Below the pieces are notes generated by a model. The model was not told the DNA's origin, made no database searches, and saw only the letters and a list, made by a program, of their open reading frames with translations. Of a stretch of DNA of 64,000 bases, positions 34,629 to 42,954 are shown one piece after another. The stretch's first letter is position 1. Every line of letters begins with the position of its first letter. The translations under genes and the position numbers were made by a program. Source of the DNA: Candidatus Muproteobacteria bacterium. Lineage in GTDB: Bacteria > Pseudomonadota > Gammaproteobacteria > Acidiferrobacterales > Sulfurifustaceae. Location of the stretch: the NCBI GenBank assembly GCA_027449605.1, contig DAIDLH010000008.1, positions 62,001-126,000 on the forward strand, read 5' to 3'.

Positions 34629-35951
34629 ATGATGCGCGGCAAGCATTGCGGCGCCGGCGGGGGATCTTATCGGGTGAATCCGTTTTTCTTCACAAATCTG
34701 TCGCTGCGAACCCGTCTTCTGATCGCCATGGGCATGGTGTTCATTCCGCTCCTGGCGGTCGCTCTCGGTTCCGGCGTTTTCCTGCAATACGCCGCCGGGC
34801 AGTTCAAGCGGCTGACGGAACAACCCGTCTATAAACTCCAGACCACCTCGCGCCTGCAAAACCAGATCCGCAGCACCCATGCGCTGCTGGAAAATTACGC
34901 CGCTGAACCGCAGGCCGCATTGCGCAACCGGTTCATTGCGGAAGCGCGGGTCGTGGAAAATATTTTCGTCGAAATCCTGGCGAAACCTTTCCTCGCTCCG
35001 CGCGAATACAGCCTGCTCGCCGGCGCCCGTCAGGAATGGAAAGACAGCCTGCTGTTGGCCGAGCAGACGCTGGTTCCGAATCCGCCCCGGTCGGCGCTGT
35101 CCCGGTTCGACCAGCGCGTGCGTCATGTGCTGTCGACGCTGGATCAGATCTACGGCGCCAGTTACGACGAGATCGGCGCGCAACGCGCGCAGATCGACAA
35201 GGCGGAAAACCGTTTCCTGCTGATCATCGTCGCCGCCGTCGGCGTGGGCCTGATCGGCGCCGTGGCGGGAGTGCTGTGGCTGGCGCGCTCGGTGCTGGTG
35301 CCGTTGCGCGAATTCGAAAAGGGTCTGTCGCATTTCGCGAATGACAACCTCAGCTACCGTCTGGACTTGCACAACGACAACGAACTCGGACGCCTGGCGC
35401 GCGACTTCAACAACATGGCCGAGCGCCTGATGGAGCACAAGGTCCGCCTGGAAGAGCTGTCGAGCCGCGACGGGCTGACCGGTCTTTACAACCGCCGCGA
35501 ATTCGAGGACCGGCTGCGCGAGGAGGTGCAGCGCGCCCGGCGCTACGGCAAGCCGCTGTCGGTCATGCTGCTCGACATCGATCACTTCAAGAACATCAAC
35601 GATCGCTACGGGCATCAGGCCGGCGACGAGGCGCTGATCGCGGTCGCGGACCTGATCCGCCTGAGCGCGCGGCCCATGGACGCGGTGTGTCGCTACGGCG
35701 GCGAGGAGCTGGCCGTGATCCTGCCCGAGACGGACGAAGCCGGCGCCGGCATCGTCGCCGAGCGCATCCGCGCCGCGATCGCGGATTCGCTCACCACCAC
35801 CTCCGAGGGAAACGAAATCCAGATGACGGTGAGCATCGGTTACGCCGCCTTCCCCCAGGACGGCGATACCGGCCCCGGGCTCGTCAAAGCCGCGGACCAG
35901 GCGCTCTACGCCGCCAAGCAGGGCGGGCGCAATCTGGTGCGCAGCCACTGA
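34629..35951 (+). CDS. Membrane diguanylate cyclase (HAMP-GGDEF)
   Basis: The 440-residue protein has two membrane helices (about residues 29-52 and 197-217) enclosing a helical periplasmic sensor. A HAMP domain follows (about 218-272) and a C-terminal GGDEF domain. The active-site motif is CRYGGEELAVILP (GGEEL) with the upstream Asp-x-Asp site DIDHFKNINDRYGH, so it should make cyclic di-GMP. No RxxD inhibitory site is evident before the signature. The ligand is unknown. It opposes the EAL protein at 13981 in activity. Confidence 0.93.
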   Translation: MMRGKHCGAGGGSYRVNPFFFTNLSLRTRLLIAMGMVFIPLLAVALGSGVFLQYAAGQFKRLTEQPVYKLQTTSRLQNQIRSTHALLENYAAEPQAALRNRFIAEARVVENIFVEILAKPFLAPREYSLLAGARQEWKDSLLLAEQTLVPNPPRSALSRFDQRVRHVLSTLDQIYGASYDEIGAQRAQIDKAENRFLLIIVAAVGVGLIGAVAGVLWLARSVLVPLREFEKGLSHFANDNLSYRLDLHNDNELGRLARDFNNMAERLMEHKVRLEELSSRDGLTGLYNRREFEDRLREEVQRARRYGKPLSVMLLDIDHFKNINDRYGHQAGDEALIAVADLIRLSARPMDAVCRYGGEELAVILPETDEAGAGIVAERIRAAIADSLTTTSEGNEIQMTVSIGYAAFPQDGDTGPGLVKAADQALYAAKQGGRNLVRSH

Positions 35952-35971
35952 TACACTCCGATCTCAAAAAC

Positions 35972-35997
35972 AAAAAAACCCGCGCAGGCGGGCTTTT
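35972..35997. terminator. Bidirectional terminator between the cyclase and kinase genes
   Basis: An A-run and CCCGC (35979-35983) pair across a 4-base loop with GCGGGC and TTTT (35988-35997). It can end the cyclase transcript and the convergent kinase transcript. Confidence 0.75.
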
Positions 35998-36048
35998 CAG
36001 GAAATTATTTTACTTTCAGCGGTTGATGCCGGGTTTGCCTGGGGGGTG

Positions 36049-37512
36049 TTACTGGCGTTCCCGATTGCCGCGCAGCTTGAGCAGTTGCTGTTCACCCGCG
36101 GCTATCTCTTCGCTGGAAAGCTCGCGTTTCAGGCGAACGACGGCGTCCACCGCCGGTTCGCTGCCGGAAGCCGCCGCCACGCTGTACCAGACATAGGCGC
36201 CAATCGTGTTGCGCGCGACGCTGCGGCCGTTCTCGTACATTCGCGCCAGCGTATACTGCGCCTTGGAATCGCCGCCGAGCGCGGCGCGGCGAGTCCAGTA
36301 AAACGCCCGGCGTTCGTCGCGCGCCCGTTCCGGTCCGTCGAAATACAAACGTCCAATACGCTCCTGTGCCTTGGCATCGCCCTGCTTCGCCGCCTGGAAC
36401 AACTTGACCAGTTCCTCCGGAACCTGGCGTTGATCCTCAAAATCGGCCGACGTCGATTCGGCTTGTGGCGACGCGACATCATGCGCCGATGACCCTGCCT
36501 GCTTCACGGTCTTATGCACCACCACGGCCGTCAACACGACCGCGGCAAAAACGGCCGCGAACTTGCGCCAGCGCGGCGCGGCCGGTGGCGCCGACACGCC
36601 CGGCGGCGCCAGCGCGCGCGACAGCTCGGCGGCGCCGGCGAAGCGTCGCGAGGGATCCTTTTCCAGGCAACGCATCACCACCGCCTCGAGCAGCGGCGGC
36701 GTCGTCGCGAGCAGCTTGCGCGGCGGCACCGGACGCTCCTTGATCTGGCGGAGCGCGACTTCCACGGGCGTGGCGCCGGAAAACGCGCGCTGACCGGTGA
36801 GACATTCATACAGGATGAGCCCGAGCGCATAGAGGTCGGTGCGCTGGTCGACGGTTTTGCCCTGCGACTGTTCCGGCGCCATGTAGCCGGGCGTGCCGAT
36901 GACGGTCTGCGTGGTCGTGGTGTTGCTGCCGAGGGCGCGGGCGATGCCGAAGTCCATCAGCTTCACCAGTCCATCGCGCGCGAGAATGACGTTTTCCGGC
37001 TTCAGGTCGCGGTGCACCACGCCCTGCGCGTGCGCCTCGCCGAGACCGGCGGCGATCTGGCGCGCCAGATCGGTGACGCGTTCCGGCGACAGTTTGACCG
37101 CGCGCTTCAGATAAGCCCGCAGGCTCTCGCCGTCCACGTACTCCATCGTGATGTACGCGAGATCGTCGACGCGGTTGAAATCGTAGATGCGGCAGACGTT
37201 CTTGTGCGTGATGCGGCGCGCGAGGCGGATCTCGTCCTTGAACCGCTCCATCATCGCCGGGTCGCGGGCGATTTCGGGACGCAGCAGCTTGAGCGCCAGG
37301 ATTTCGCCGGTCTCCCGGTCGCGCACCCGGTACACCAGACCCATGCCGCCCTCGCCGAGGTTGTCGAGCACCTCGTAGCGGGCGGCGAGCAGCGCGGCCA
37401 CGTCCGGCGCCGGGCCGATAGCGGCCGCTGGCGGCGAAGCCAGAACCTGGGTTTTGAGATCGCGAGAATCCATTTCGGAAAATTCCACGGGCGCGGGGGC
37501 GCCGGCGCACAT
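36049..37512 (-). CDS. Eukaryotic-type Ser/Thr protein kinase with C-terminal Sel1 repeats
   Basis: The 487-residue protein has a cytoplasmic kinase domain (about residues 46-300) with the glycine loop LGEGGMGLVYRV, catalytic HRDLKPENVIL, DFG (MDFGIA) and APEQ, all intact. A single membrane helix (about 313-335) leads to an extracytoplasmic part with two to three Sel1-type repeats (for example KQGDAKAQERIGRLYFDG and LGGDSKAQYTLARMYENG). Sel1 repeats usually bind proteins or wall fragments, so a sensor kinase is plausible. The start may be ATG 37473 (MDSRDLKTQ). Targets are unknown. Confidence 0.92.
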   Translation of the reverse strand: MCAGAPAPVEFSEMDSRDLKTQVLASPPAAAIGPAPDVAALLAARYEVLDNLGEGGMGLVYRVRDRETGEILALKLLRPEIARDPAMMERFKDEIRLARRITHKNVCRIYDFNRVDDLAYITMEYVDGESLRAYLKRAVKLSPERVTDLARQIAAGLGEAHAQGVVHRDLKPENVILARDGLVKLMDFGIARALGSNTTTTQTVIGTPGYMAPEQSQGKTVDQRTDLYALGLILYECLTGQRAFSGATPVEVALRQIKERPVPPRKLLATTPPLLEAVVMRCLEKDPSRRFAGAAELSRALAPPGVSAPPAAPRWRKFAAVFAAVVLTAVVVHKTVKQAGSSAHDVASPQAESTSADFEDQRQVPEELVKLFQAAKQGDAKAQERIGRLYFDGPERARDERRAFYWTRRAALGGDSKAQYTLARMYENGRSVARNTIGAYVWYSVAAASGSEPAVDAVVRLKRELSSEEIAAGEQQLLKLRGNRERQ

Positions 37513-37603
37513 TTCGAAAGTATAGGCAAAACGCGATGGTTTGCCGGTTCAGACCGAAGCCGCGGGCCCGACGGACATGAGGGAAGTCATTGTCAGGCAA
37601 CAA

Positions 37604-37625
37604 AAAGCCCGCTGGCGCGGGCTTT
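37604..37625 (-). terminator. Terminator following the hdrB 3'-end fragment
   Basis: AAAGCCCGC-TGGC-GCGGGCTTT (37604-37625) next to an A-run at 37602. It has the same stem as the terminator of the intact hdrB gene at 40829-40850 but different flanking bases. Confidence 0.8.
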
Positions 37626-37654
37626 CGGGTTACAGCCGGGAACGGGGCCGCGGC

Positions 37655-37693
37655 CTATTTCTTCGCCGCGATCTCCTCGAGCTTGGTGGCGCG
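37655..37693 (-). pseudogene. Thirteen-codon 3' remnant of an hdrB gene
   Basis: Read on the minus strand these 39 bases encode RATKLEEIAAKK and a stop, identical in protein to the last 12 residues of HdrB at 40881-41774. The DNA differs at several positions, so it is a diverged second copy, not a recent exact duplicate. Upstream of it (higher coordinates) hdrB similarity ends abruptly at 37693. Confidence 0.8.
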
Positions 37694-37743
37694 ACAGCTC
37701 GCCAGTGCAACTCTTCCGGAACGATCCGGGTCTAGAGAGGATT

Positions 37744-37784
37744 AATTCATGTTGGAAAGAATTGCTCTCTGACCCGGTTATTTC
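37744..37784. repeat. TCTCTCTGACCCGGTT-type repeat, copy 1
   Basis: AAAGAATTGCTCTCTGACCC (from 37757) matches the copy at 39449-39490 at nearly every base over about 30 positions, with TTCAT a short distance before each. Each copy lies just after the stop codon of one of the two accessory genes on the minus strand. Confidence 0.8.
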
Positions 37785-37788
37785 GAGA

Positions 37789-39375
37789 TCACTGGGTGTT
37801 ATCCCAGAAATGTTTTAGGTTCGCGGTGCGACAAGAGTTGGTAGTGCGACCGTGCTCTCGATCAAGCTCCCGCAGTCTGATTGGGTCGAGTAACGCGTTT
37901 GAGAGGTCACCGCCATGCGAACGAGGCCCATTCCCCATATTCCGGTTTAGTTCTGTCCACATTGCGACTTCCTTGCGTCCGATTTTCTTGCCGGCCTCGG
38001 TGATTCCCATGCCGCTTGGTAAATGGATCGCGTCCTTTTGCCAGACTCCCAGCAACACTTGTCCAGGAGTGATAACCTGGCCCTCTCCGCCCATGAACTT
38101 GCCTGATTCCGCGATGACTACTCGCGCGCCTTTTCCCATCACGTAGATTGCTGGCCCATGGGCATTCGCCGTCACCCCCGCCAGTTCGCCTGCGGTCCAA
38201 GAGCCTTTGGAATTTTTTCCCGGCTTGAGCATGGTGTGATCATGGCAGCTTAACAACTCGTACATGACATTCTCCTCGCAGGTATTCGTTGCCACCAGCA
38301 TCTTCCGGTCTCGTACACGATCATCTCCATAATTTACCGCATAACTACTCTCACCAGGCCCGTAGTGATCTCCCACATTGCGCCCTTGTGCCGTCGGGTC
38401 GCTAACCCACTCAAATTTCATGCAGTTAAAAAGCGATGGTGCGCCAACGCCATCAAGTGGAATTATGTCTTTAATGCTAAACTCACCGGCCGTCACCCCC
38501 GCCCCGCTCGCCGGCTGCGAGAACGATTGAATCGCCAGTTGCCGTCGCTCGGCGCCGGTCCGGCCGCCCGCGGCGGCGGTCACGGCGCCGCCGAGCATGG
38601 CAAGGCCTTCCCGATTCCGCTGCGCGTTACGCTCCACCATCGCCTTGTATGCCGCCTCGTCCTCGGCCTTCTTTTTTGCGGCCGCGGCTGCCTGGATTGC
38701 GCTCAGCTTTTCGTTGGACCGGGTCTTCGCTTGTTCGTATGCGGGGTCGTCGTCGTAGCGCCTGCCCTCGACGTACCGGTTTACGACCTCGCCGTCCTTC
38801 ACGTACTTGCCGTAAACTATGCCCTTGCCGGTCTGTGGATCGACTGACGAGATTCCCTCATAGACCCCGGCGGCACCTGTAAACAGGGCGTCATCGAGGT
38901 AACTGCCATCGGGGTAATAGAGTTTTCCCGTGTGGTAGCGCCAGTCGTTGTAGGTGAGGTTCTTGCCGTTGTACTGCACGTCGTTGGCCATCGACCCTTC
39001 AAACAAGAGCCGGCCGCTGGCGGTGTAGACCCGCCCCTGTTCGAGTTTTGCGTTCCGGAAAGTTCCCACGTACTTCCACCCGTTGGCGCTTGTGTACGTT
39101 CCATCTCCATAGATACTCCCCCCGATCATCCAGCCGACGTACTTTGCCTGCTCGCCATTCTTAAGCTTCACGATGTGCGTGCCCTTGCCTTCGGCGCGGC
39201 CGTCTCTGCAGGGGCCCGTCCAGCTCATGCTTTCCACGTTGTTCTGCACCCACTCCTTTTGCCATTGCGTGATACCGCAGCCCTCGGTCGTGGTGTAGGT
39301 GTTATCCGGCAAGAACGCGCAACCATCGAGCAAGGATACAACAATGCCAACAAAAACAAGTCTGGTCATCTTCAT
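37789..39375 (-). CDS. MORN-repeat lipoprotein of unknown function
   Basis: The 528-residue precursor has a lipoprotein signal (MKMTRLVFVGIVVSLLDGC, Cys19). MORN-type repeats follow (about residues 50-180: GKGTHIVKLKNGEQAKYVGW, then IYGDGTYTSANGWKYVGTF and FEGSMANDVQYNGKNL). After a linker rich in Ala/Lys (about 240-280) comes a C-terminal domain of about 240 residues that I do not recognise. It contains CEENVMYELLSCHD and the AGVTANAHGPAIYVM segment. ATG 39375 has GGGAG upstream. It forms a pair with the next gene in an accessory insert and is somewhat AT-richer than the chromosome. Confidence 0.8.
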   Translation of the reverse strand: MKMTRLVFVGIVVSLLDGCAFLPDNTYTTTEGCGITQWQKEWVQNNVESMSWTGPCRDGRAEGKGTHIVKLKNGEQAKYVGWMIGGSIYGDGTYTSANGWKYVGTFRNAKLEQGRVYTASGRLLFEGSMANDVQYNGKNLTYNDWRYHTGKLYYPDGSYLDDALFTGAAGVYEGISSVDPQTGKGIVYGKYVKDGEVVNRYVEGRRYDDDPAYEQAKTRSNEKLSAIQAAAAAKKKAEDEAAYKAMVERNAQRNREGLAMLGGAVTAAAGGRTGAERRQLAIQSFSQPASGAGVTAGEFSIKDIIPLDGVGAPSLFNCMKFEWVSDPTAQGRNVGDHYGPGESSYAVNYGDDRVRDRKMLVATNTCEENVMYELLSCHDHTMLKPGKNSKGSWTAGELAGVTANAHGPAIYVMGKGARVVIAESGKFMGGEGQVITPGQVLLGVWQKDAIHLPSGMGITEAGKKIGRKEVAMWTELNRNMGNGPRSHGGDLSNALLDPIRLRELDREHGRTTNSCRTANLKHFWDNTQ

Positions 39376-39448
39376 CGTTTTAACTCCCATTTATAATTGC
39401 TTATTTGCTTAGATGCACTCTCACTGGAAACCCAAGTCGGAGGGGAAT

Positions 39449-39490
39449 AGTTCATAACATTGAAAAGAATTTCTCTCTGACCCGGTTTTC
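39449..39490. repeat. TCTCTCTGACCCGGTT-type repeat, copy 2
   Basis: AAAAGAATTTCTCTCTGACC (from 39464) is the partner of the copy at 37744-37784. On the minus strand these read GGGTCAGAGAG-AATT, resembling GGGTCAGAG-type REP elements associated with REP transposases. No transposase gene is present here. Confidence 0.75.
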
Positions 39491-39542
39491 CCACCCACTT
39501 GCGGGAAGTCGGCTGATGGGCAACCTCTTTCGTTCAATGACG

Positions 39543-40652
39543 TTATTTAATAAGCCCCAGGGCTTTAGCTCCTTCAATGAGTTTACGGACATTCCGCTGT
39601 TCCCTGGTCTCCTCATTCTGCGGCTGGCTCGTTAGTCCCTGCGATTGTGGCGGCGGCGCAACCTGCGCCTGGGGGGAAGCGATCGGCATTTGTTTTCTGG
39701 ACTCCGCGCACTGCTGCTCAACGGCGGCCAGCCACGCTTTCCGTTGGGCCCCAGGTTGTTGTGGCATTAGTCGCGCTTGTTCCTCGGCATACGCGCAAGG
39801 ATTCGCTTTCATCCGATCGCTCTGCGCTTGCATTTCTTTCATTCTCGCCGCTTGTTCGGCAGCATTTCGCTCCTCGGCTTCCTGCCTCCGTCGAGCCTCC
39901 GCAGCCGCCGCCGCTTCCGTGGCAACACGCTGTTCCTCATCAAGCCGCATCTTGGCCTCAATTTGCCTGCACTCTCTAAGTTCGCGCTCGGTAGTGCGCA
40001 CGATCCCCAGGCAGGAAACGTTAACGCGCGCAGATGTATCCTCGTTTGGATCGCGCGGGCGTGGCATTTGCGGTCTGCGAGGAGAAAAACAATCGGCATG
40101 TGCTCCCATCTGACAATCAATCATTGGATTGTTTCTGGATTCCCGTACCCTGCGTTCGTATTCCTCATCTTGCCTTTTCTTTTCCGCCTCTTTTTGCCGC
40201 TTCAATCTTTCAAGCTCTTGTTGTCTGCGAGGCTCCGCAGCGGTGCTTTCTTGTTGACGCCGCTGGCGTTCTGCTTCGGCCCTTCTTTGTTGCTCTGCCT
40301 GCCGCTGCTCCTCAATAGCCGTCTGGTCCACGAATGTGTAGCTCGTACGCACGTTGTAAGGCTTTGCGCAATCAACTGGCACGTTGTAAAGCCATGGATA
40401 GGTGACGCTGGTCCGCGGAACGATCGTCATGGCAGGCGTATTACCTGACAGGTAAGAGCCGTCCTGGCCTTCGTAAATGTAGTTGACCGTGATCGTCAGG
40501 AGATGATTGGTGTTGTTGGAAATAATCACCCCTTTGCATCCGTTGGCAGAGGGAATCAATTGCAGGCTGACCTCTGCAAAGGCAAAGACATTTGAAGTTG
40601 CCAGAAAAAACAGGATCGTGGTTGAAATGATTTTAAGAAACATATGCTGCAT
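39543..40652 (-). CDS. Exported coiled-coil protein of unknown function
   Basis: The 369-residue precursor has a signal peptide (about residues 1-26, ending NVFAFA). A compact beta domain (about 27-110, with SANGCKGVIISNNTNHLL) follows, then long Arg/Glu/Gln/Ala-rich helices (about 115-175 and 210-290) likely to form coiled coil. The end is Gln/Pro-rich. Several cysteines in the linker (IDCQMGAHADCFSP) suggest disulfides in the periplasm. It lies upstream of the MORN lipoprotein gene on the same strand. The pair may form an envelope complex; no family is recognised. Confidence 0.78.
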   Translation of the reverse strand: MQHMFLKIISTTILFFLATSNVFAFAEVSLQLIPSANGCKGVIISNNTNHLLTITVNYIYEGQDGSYLSGNTPAMTIVPRTSVTYPWLYNVPVDCAKPYNVRTSYTFVDQTAIEEQRQAEQQRRAEAERQRRQQESTAAEPRRQQELERLKRQKEAEKKRQDEEYERRVRESRNNPMIDCQMGAHADCFSPRRPQMPRPRDPNEDTSARVNVSCLGIVRTTERELRECRQIEAKMRLDEEQRVATEAAAAAEARRRQEAEERNAAEQAARMKEMQAQSDRMKANPCAYAEEQARLMPQQPGAQRKAWLAAVEQQCAESRKQMPIASPQAQVAPPPQSQGLTSQPQNEETREQRNVRKLIEGAKALGLIK

Positions 40653-40828
40653 GATTTATTCTCATAGTTATTTTTTTGGGCTCATGACGAACCCCATTGA
40701 AGCTGGTAAACGAATGATTATTCTGGGTACTCCCGGCGCCGATCCCACTGGTGTCCGGGATATTTTAAGCCAAATCCAAAGTGCTCGCCTGTCATTTTCC
40801 CGATCAGCCTTCGGCGGCGTGAAATAAA

Positions 40829-40850
40829 AAAGCCCGCCGGCGCGGGCTTT
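40829..40850 (-). terminator. Terminator of hdrB
   Basis: AAAGCCCGC-CGGC-GCGGGCTTT (40829-40850) with an A-run on its left, that is a T-run when read in the hdrB direction. It is 31 bp after the hdrB stop. Confidence 0.88.
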
Positions 40851-40880
40851 GTAATTCAATCTTCAAGCAGGTCCAAGCCG

Positions 40881-41774
40881 TTATTTTTTAGCGGCGATCT
40901 CCTCGAGCTTCGTGGCGCGCACGATGTTGCCGTCGAGGCCGGCTTCCTTGGCGCTGGCGCCGTAGGCCACGGCCATGAGCTGCGAGTAGTAGGTCACCGG
41001 GATGTTGAACTTGGTGCCGTACTTCTTGTTGATCTGGCCCTGGTACACCTCGACGTTCATCTGGCACACCGGTCACGGCGTGACGATCATGTCGGCGCCG
41101 TGGTCGTAGGCGGATTCGATGATCTTCTTGATCTGCGCCTGGCTCTTCTCCGGCTCGGAGAACGCCAGCGCGCCGCCGCAGCAGGTGACCTTTTCCTCGT
41201 ACTTCTCGAGCGGCGTGCCGCCCACGGTCTCGACCAGCTTGTCGAGATACTTCGGGCTTTCGAACGATTCGCCGTCGACGCCGAACGGGCGGTTGGTCTG
41301 GCAGCCGACGTAGCCGGCGATATTGATGCCGTCGAGCGGCTTCTTGACCGGCTTGCCGAGTTGCTCGTAGCCGAGATCCTCGATCAGCACCTCGACCATG
41401 TGGCGGATCTTCTGCTTGCCTTCGTACTTGAGGCCCGCGTCCTTGAGGATCACGTTGATGTCCGCGAAGATGGTTTCGGAGTGGTTGATGCGCTCCTGCG
41501 ATTCCTTGGCGCCCAGCCAGTAGGTGGCGACGATGTCCTGGTTGCCGAAGTTATTCTCGGACAGGGCGATGTTGCGCGCGTTCATCACGTGGCGCGGCAG
41601 CTCGCCGCCCTCGGCGTAACCGATGGAAGCGCCGCAGCAGTTCCAGTCCGGGATCTCGTTCAGCTTGATGTCCAGCGTCTTGCACATGGACTCGACCGAG
41701 ACCATGTAGTTCGAGGCCGACGCCTTGCGCTCGGACGAACAGCCGGGATAAAACGAATATTCTTTACGTGCCAT
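40881..41774 (-). CDS. HdrB-type (CCG-domain) protein with an in-frame UGA, possibly selenocysteine
   Basis: Read through one UGA (41073-41075) the frame gives 297 residues of an HdrB-like heterodisulfide-reductase subunit, starting MARKEYSFYPGCSS (GGGAGAG upstream) and ending RATKLEEIAAKK. Two CCG domains are visible. The first has YPGC and NCCGAS but lacks the final Cys-x-x-Cys (YWLG instead). The second has YVGC, TCCGGA and then TP-UGA-PVC, so the UGA replaces exactly the first Cys of Cys-x-x-Cys, a ligand of the non-cubane [4Fe-4S] cluster in HdrB. The 62 codons after UGA keep family-like sequence. If UGA is a real stop, the protein lacks its last 63 residues and this is a pseudogene. No hdrA or hdrC adjoins it; a role in sulfur oxidation is inferred. 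Confidence 0.8.
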
Positions 41775-41957
41775 AACTCTCTCCCGCCGCTCAGGCGGCA
41801 AAACCCTTGCGCTGGGAATACACGCACGAAACAGGCGTACCGCAAATGCATTTGCGGCATGCGCAAGCTTAGCGTCAATATGTTTTTATACGTGCAAGTT
41901 ATTTGGCATACTGGGGCGGTCAACGACTCAAAGGACATCCGGACTACCTTAATGACA

Positions 41958-42012
41958 GGACGAACAAAGTAGGGCTACAAATCTTATGGCAAGACGAACG
42001 CAGTAGGGCTAC
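41958..42012 (+). repeat. Two tandem copies of a GACGAAC-AGTAGGGC(T)AC motif before cbbQ
   Basis: GGACGAACAAAGTAGGGCTA (41958) and AGACGAACGCAGTAGGGCTA (41992) are 34 bp apart, the second ending four bases before the cbbQ ATG. A third copy in reverse orientation lies in the amgK-lptD promoter region at 55359-55380. Confidence 0.75.
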
Positions 42013-42016
42013 CGTT

Positions 42017-42850
42017 ATGTCAGCATCGAAAAATCCCGCTTCGGCGCGCGCCGCCGAATCCGGGGAATACCTCATAAAACACGAGCCTTACTACGAGCCG
42101 GTCGGCGAGGAAGTGGCCGTGTTCGAGGCGGCGTTCCGGCAGCAGTTGCCGGTGCTGCTGAAGGGGCCCACCGGCTGCGGCAAGACGCGCTTCATGCAGC
42201 ACATGGCCTGGCGCCTGAAGCGACCGCTCATCACCGTCTCCTGCCACGACGACCTCACCGCCACCGACCTCGTCGGGCGCTATCTCATCACCGCCAACGA
42301 AACCGTCTGGGTCGACGGCCCGATGGCGCGCGCGGTGCGCACCAATGCGATCCTCTATCTCGACGAGATCGTCGAGGCGCGCAAGGACACCACCGTGGTG
42401 ATCCATCCGCTCGCCGACGACCGGCGCGTGCTGCCGATCGAAAAAACCGGCGAGCTGCTCACCGCCGGTCCCGAATTCTGCCTCGCCATCTCCTACAACC
42501 CCGGCTACCAGAGCGTGCTCAAGGATCTGAAACAGAGCACGCGCCAGCGTTTCGTCGCGGTCGAATTCAACTACCCCTCGGCGGCGCTGGAGAAAAAAAT
42601 CGTCCGGCGCGAAACCGGCGTGGACGAAGCCATGGCCGAGCGGCTGGTGAAATTCGCCGCCATGACCCGCAACCTGAAGGGCAGCGGCCTCGACGAGGGC
42701 GCCAGCACGCGCCTGCTGGTGCACGCCGGCAAGCTGATGAGCGCGGGCATCGACCCGCGCACCGCCTGCCGCACTGCCATTGCCGAGGCGCTGACCGACG
42801 ATCCGGAGATGATCGCCGCGGTGAACGAGCTTTCAGCTTCATTGTTTTAA
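42017..42850 (+). CDS. cbbQ: CbbQ/NorQ-type AAA+ ATPase (MoxR family)
   Basis: The 277-residue ATPase has Walker [11 protein letters not shown] near residue 50, Walker [13 protein letters not shown] near 112, and the C-terminal helical lid. With CbbO it forms a hexameric activase that removes inhibitory sugar phosphates from RuBisCO. The similar NirQ/NorQ proteins act on denitrification enzymes. ATG 42017 is chosen; the frame is open upstream but carries repeats. No RuBisCO or nor genes lie in the window, so the partner enzyme is not shown here. Confidence 0.9.
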   Translation: MSASKNPASARAAESGEYLIKHEPYYEPVGEEVAVFEAAFRQQLPVLLKGPTGCGKTRFMQHMAWRLKRPLITVSCHDDLTATDLVGRYLITANETVWVDGPMARAVRTNAILYLDEIVEARKDTTVVIHPLADDRRVLPIEKTGELLTAGPEFCLAISYNPGYQSVLKDLKQSTRQRFVAVEFNYPSAALEKKIVRRETGVDEAMAERLVKFAAMTRNLKGSGLDEGASTRLLVHAGKLMSAGIDPRTACRTAIAEALTDDPEMIAAVNELSASLF

Positions 42851-42859
42851 GAGATCCCA

Positions 42860-42951
42860 CCGCAAAGTCGCAAAGGACGCAAAGAAAAACTTTGAGAATT
42901 AAATTGAAAATCCGATTCTCCTTTGCGTTCTTTGCGTCTTTGCGGTGAATT
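42860..42951. repeat. Inverted repeat CGCAAAG...CTTTGCG between cbbQ and cbbO
   Basis: CACCGCAAAGTCGCAAAGGA (42860 on) faces TTCTTTGCGTCTTTGCGGTG (ending 42948). It almost fills the cbbQ-cbbO gap and could fold as a long hairpin in the mRNA. A decayed piece of the same element lies before pdxA near 59190. Confidence 0.85.
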
Positions 42952-42954
42952 TCA

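Noticed and set aside
37744-39490. The paired GGGTCAGAG-type repeats as ends of a transposon carrying the MORN gene.
   Set aside because: They are direct rather than inverted, no transposase lies between them, and both sit at gene 3' ends, which fits REP-type elements better.
40684-40827. Plus-strand ORF of 47 codons (MTNPIEAGKRMIILGTPGAD onward) next to the hdrB terminator.
   Set aside because: There is no ribosome-binding site, it overlaps the terminator A-run, and it has no recognisable relatives. It could be a gene fragment, but the evidence is too thin.
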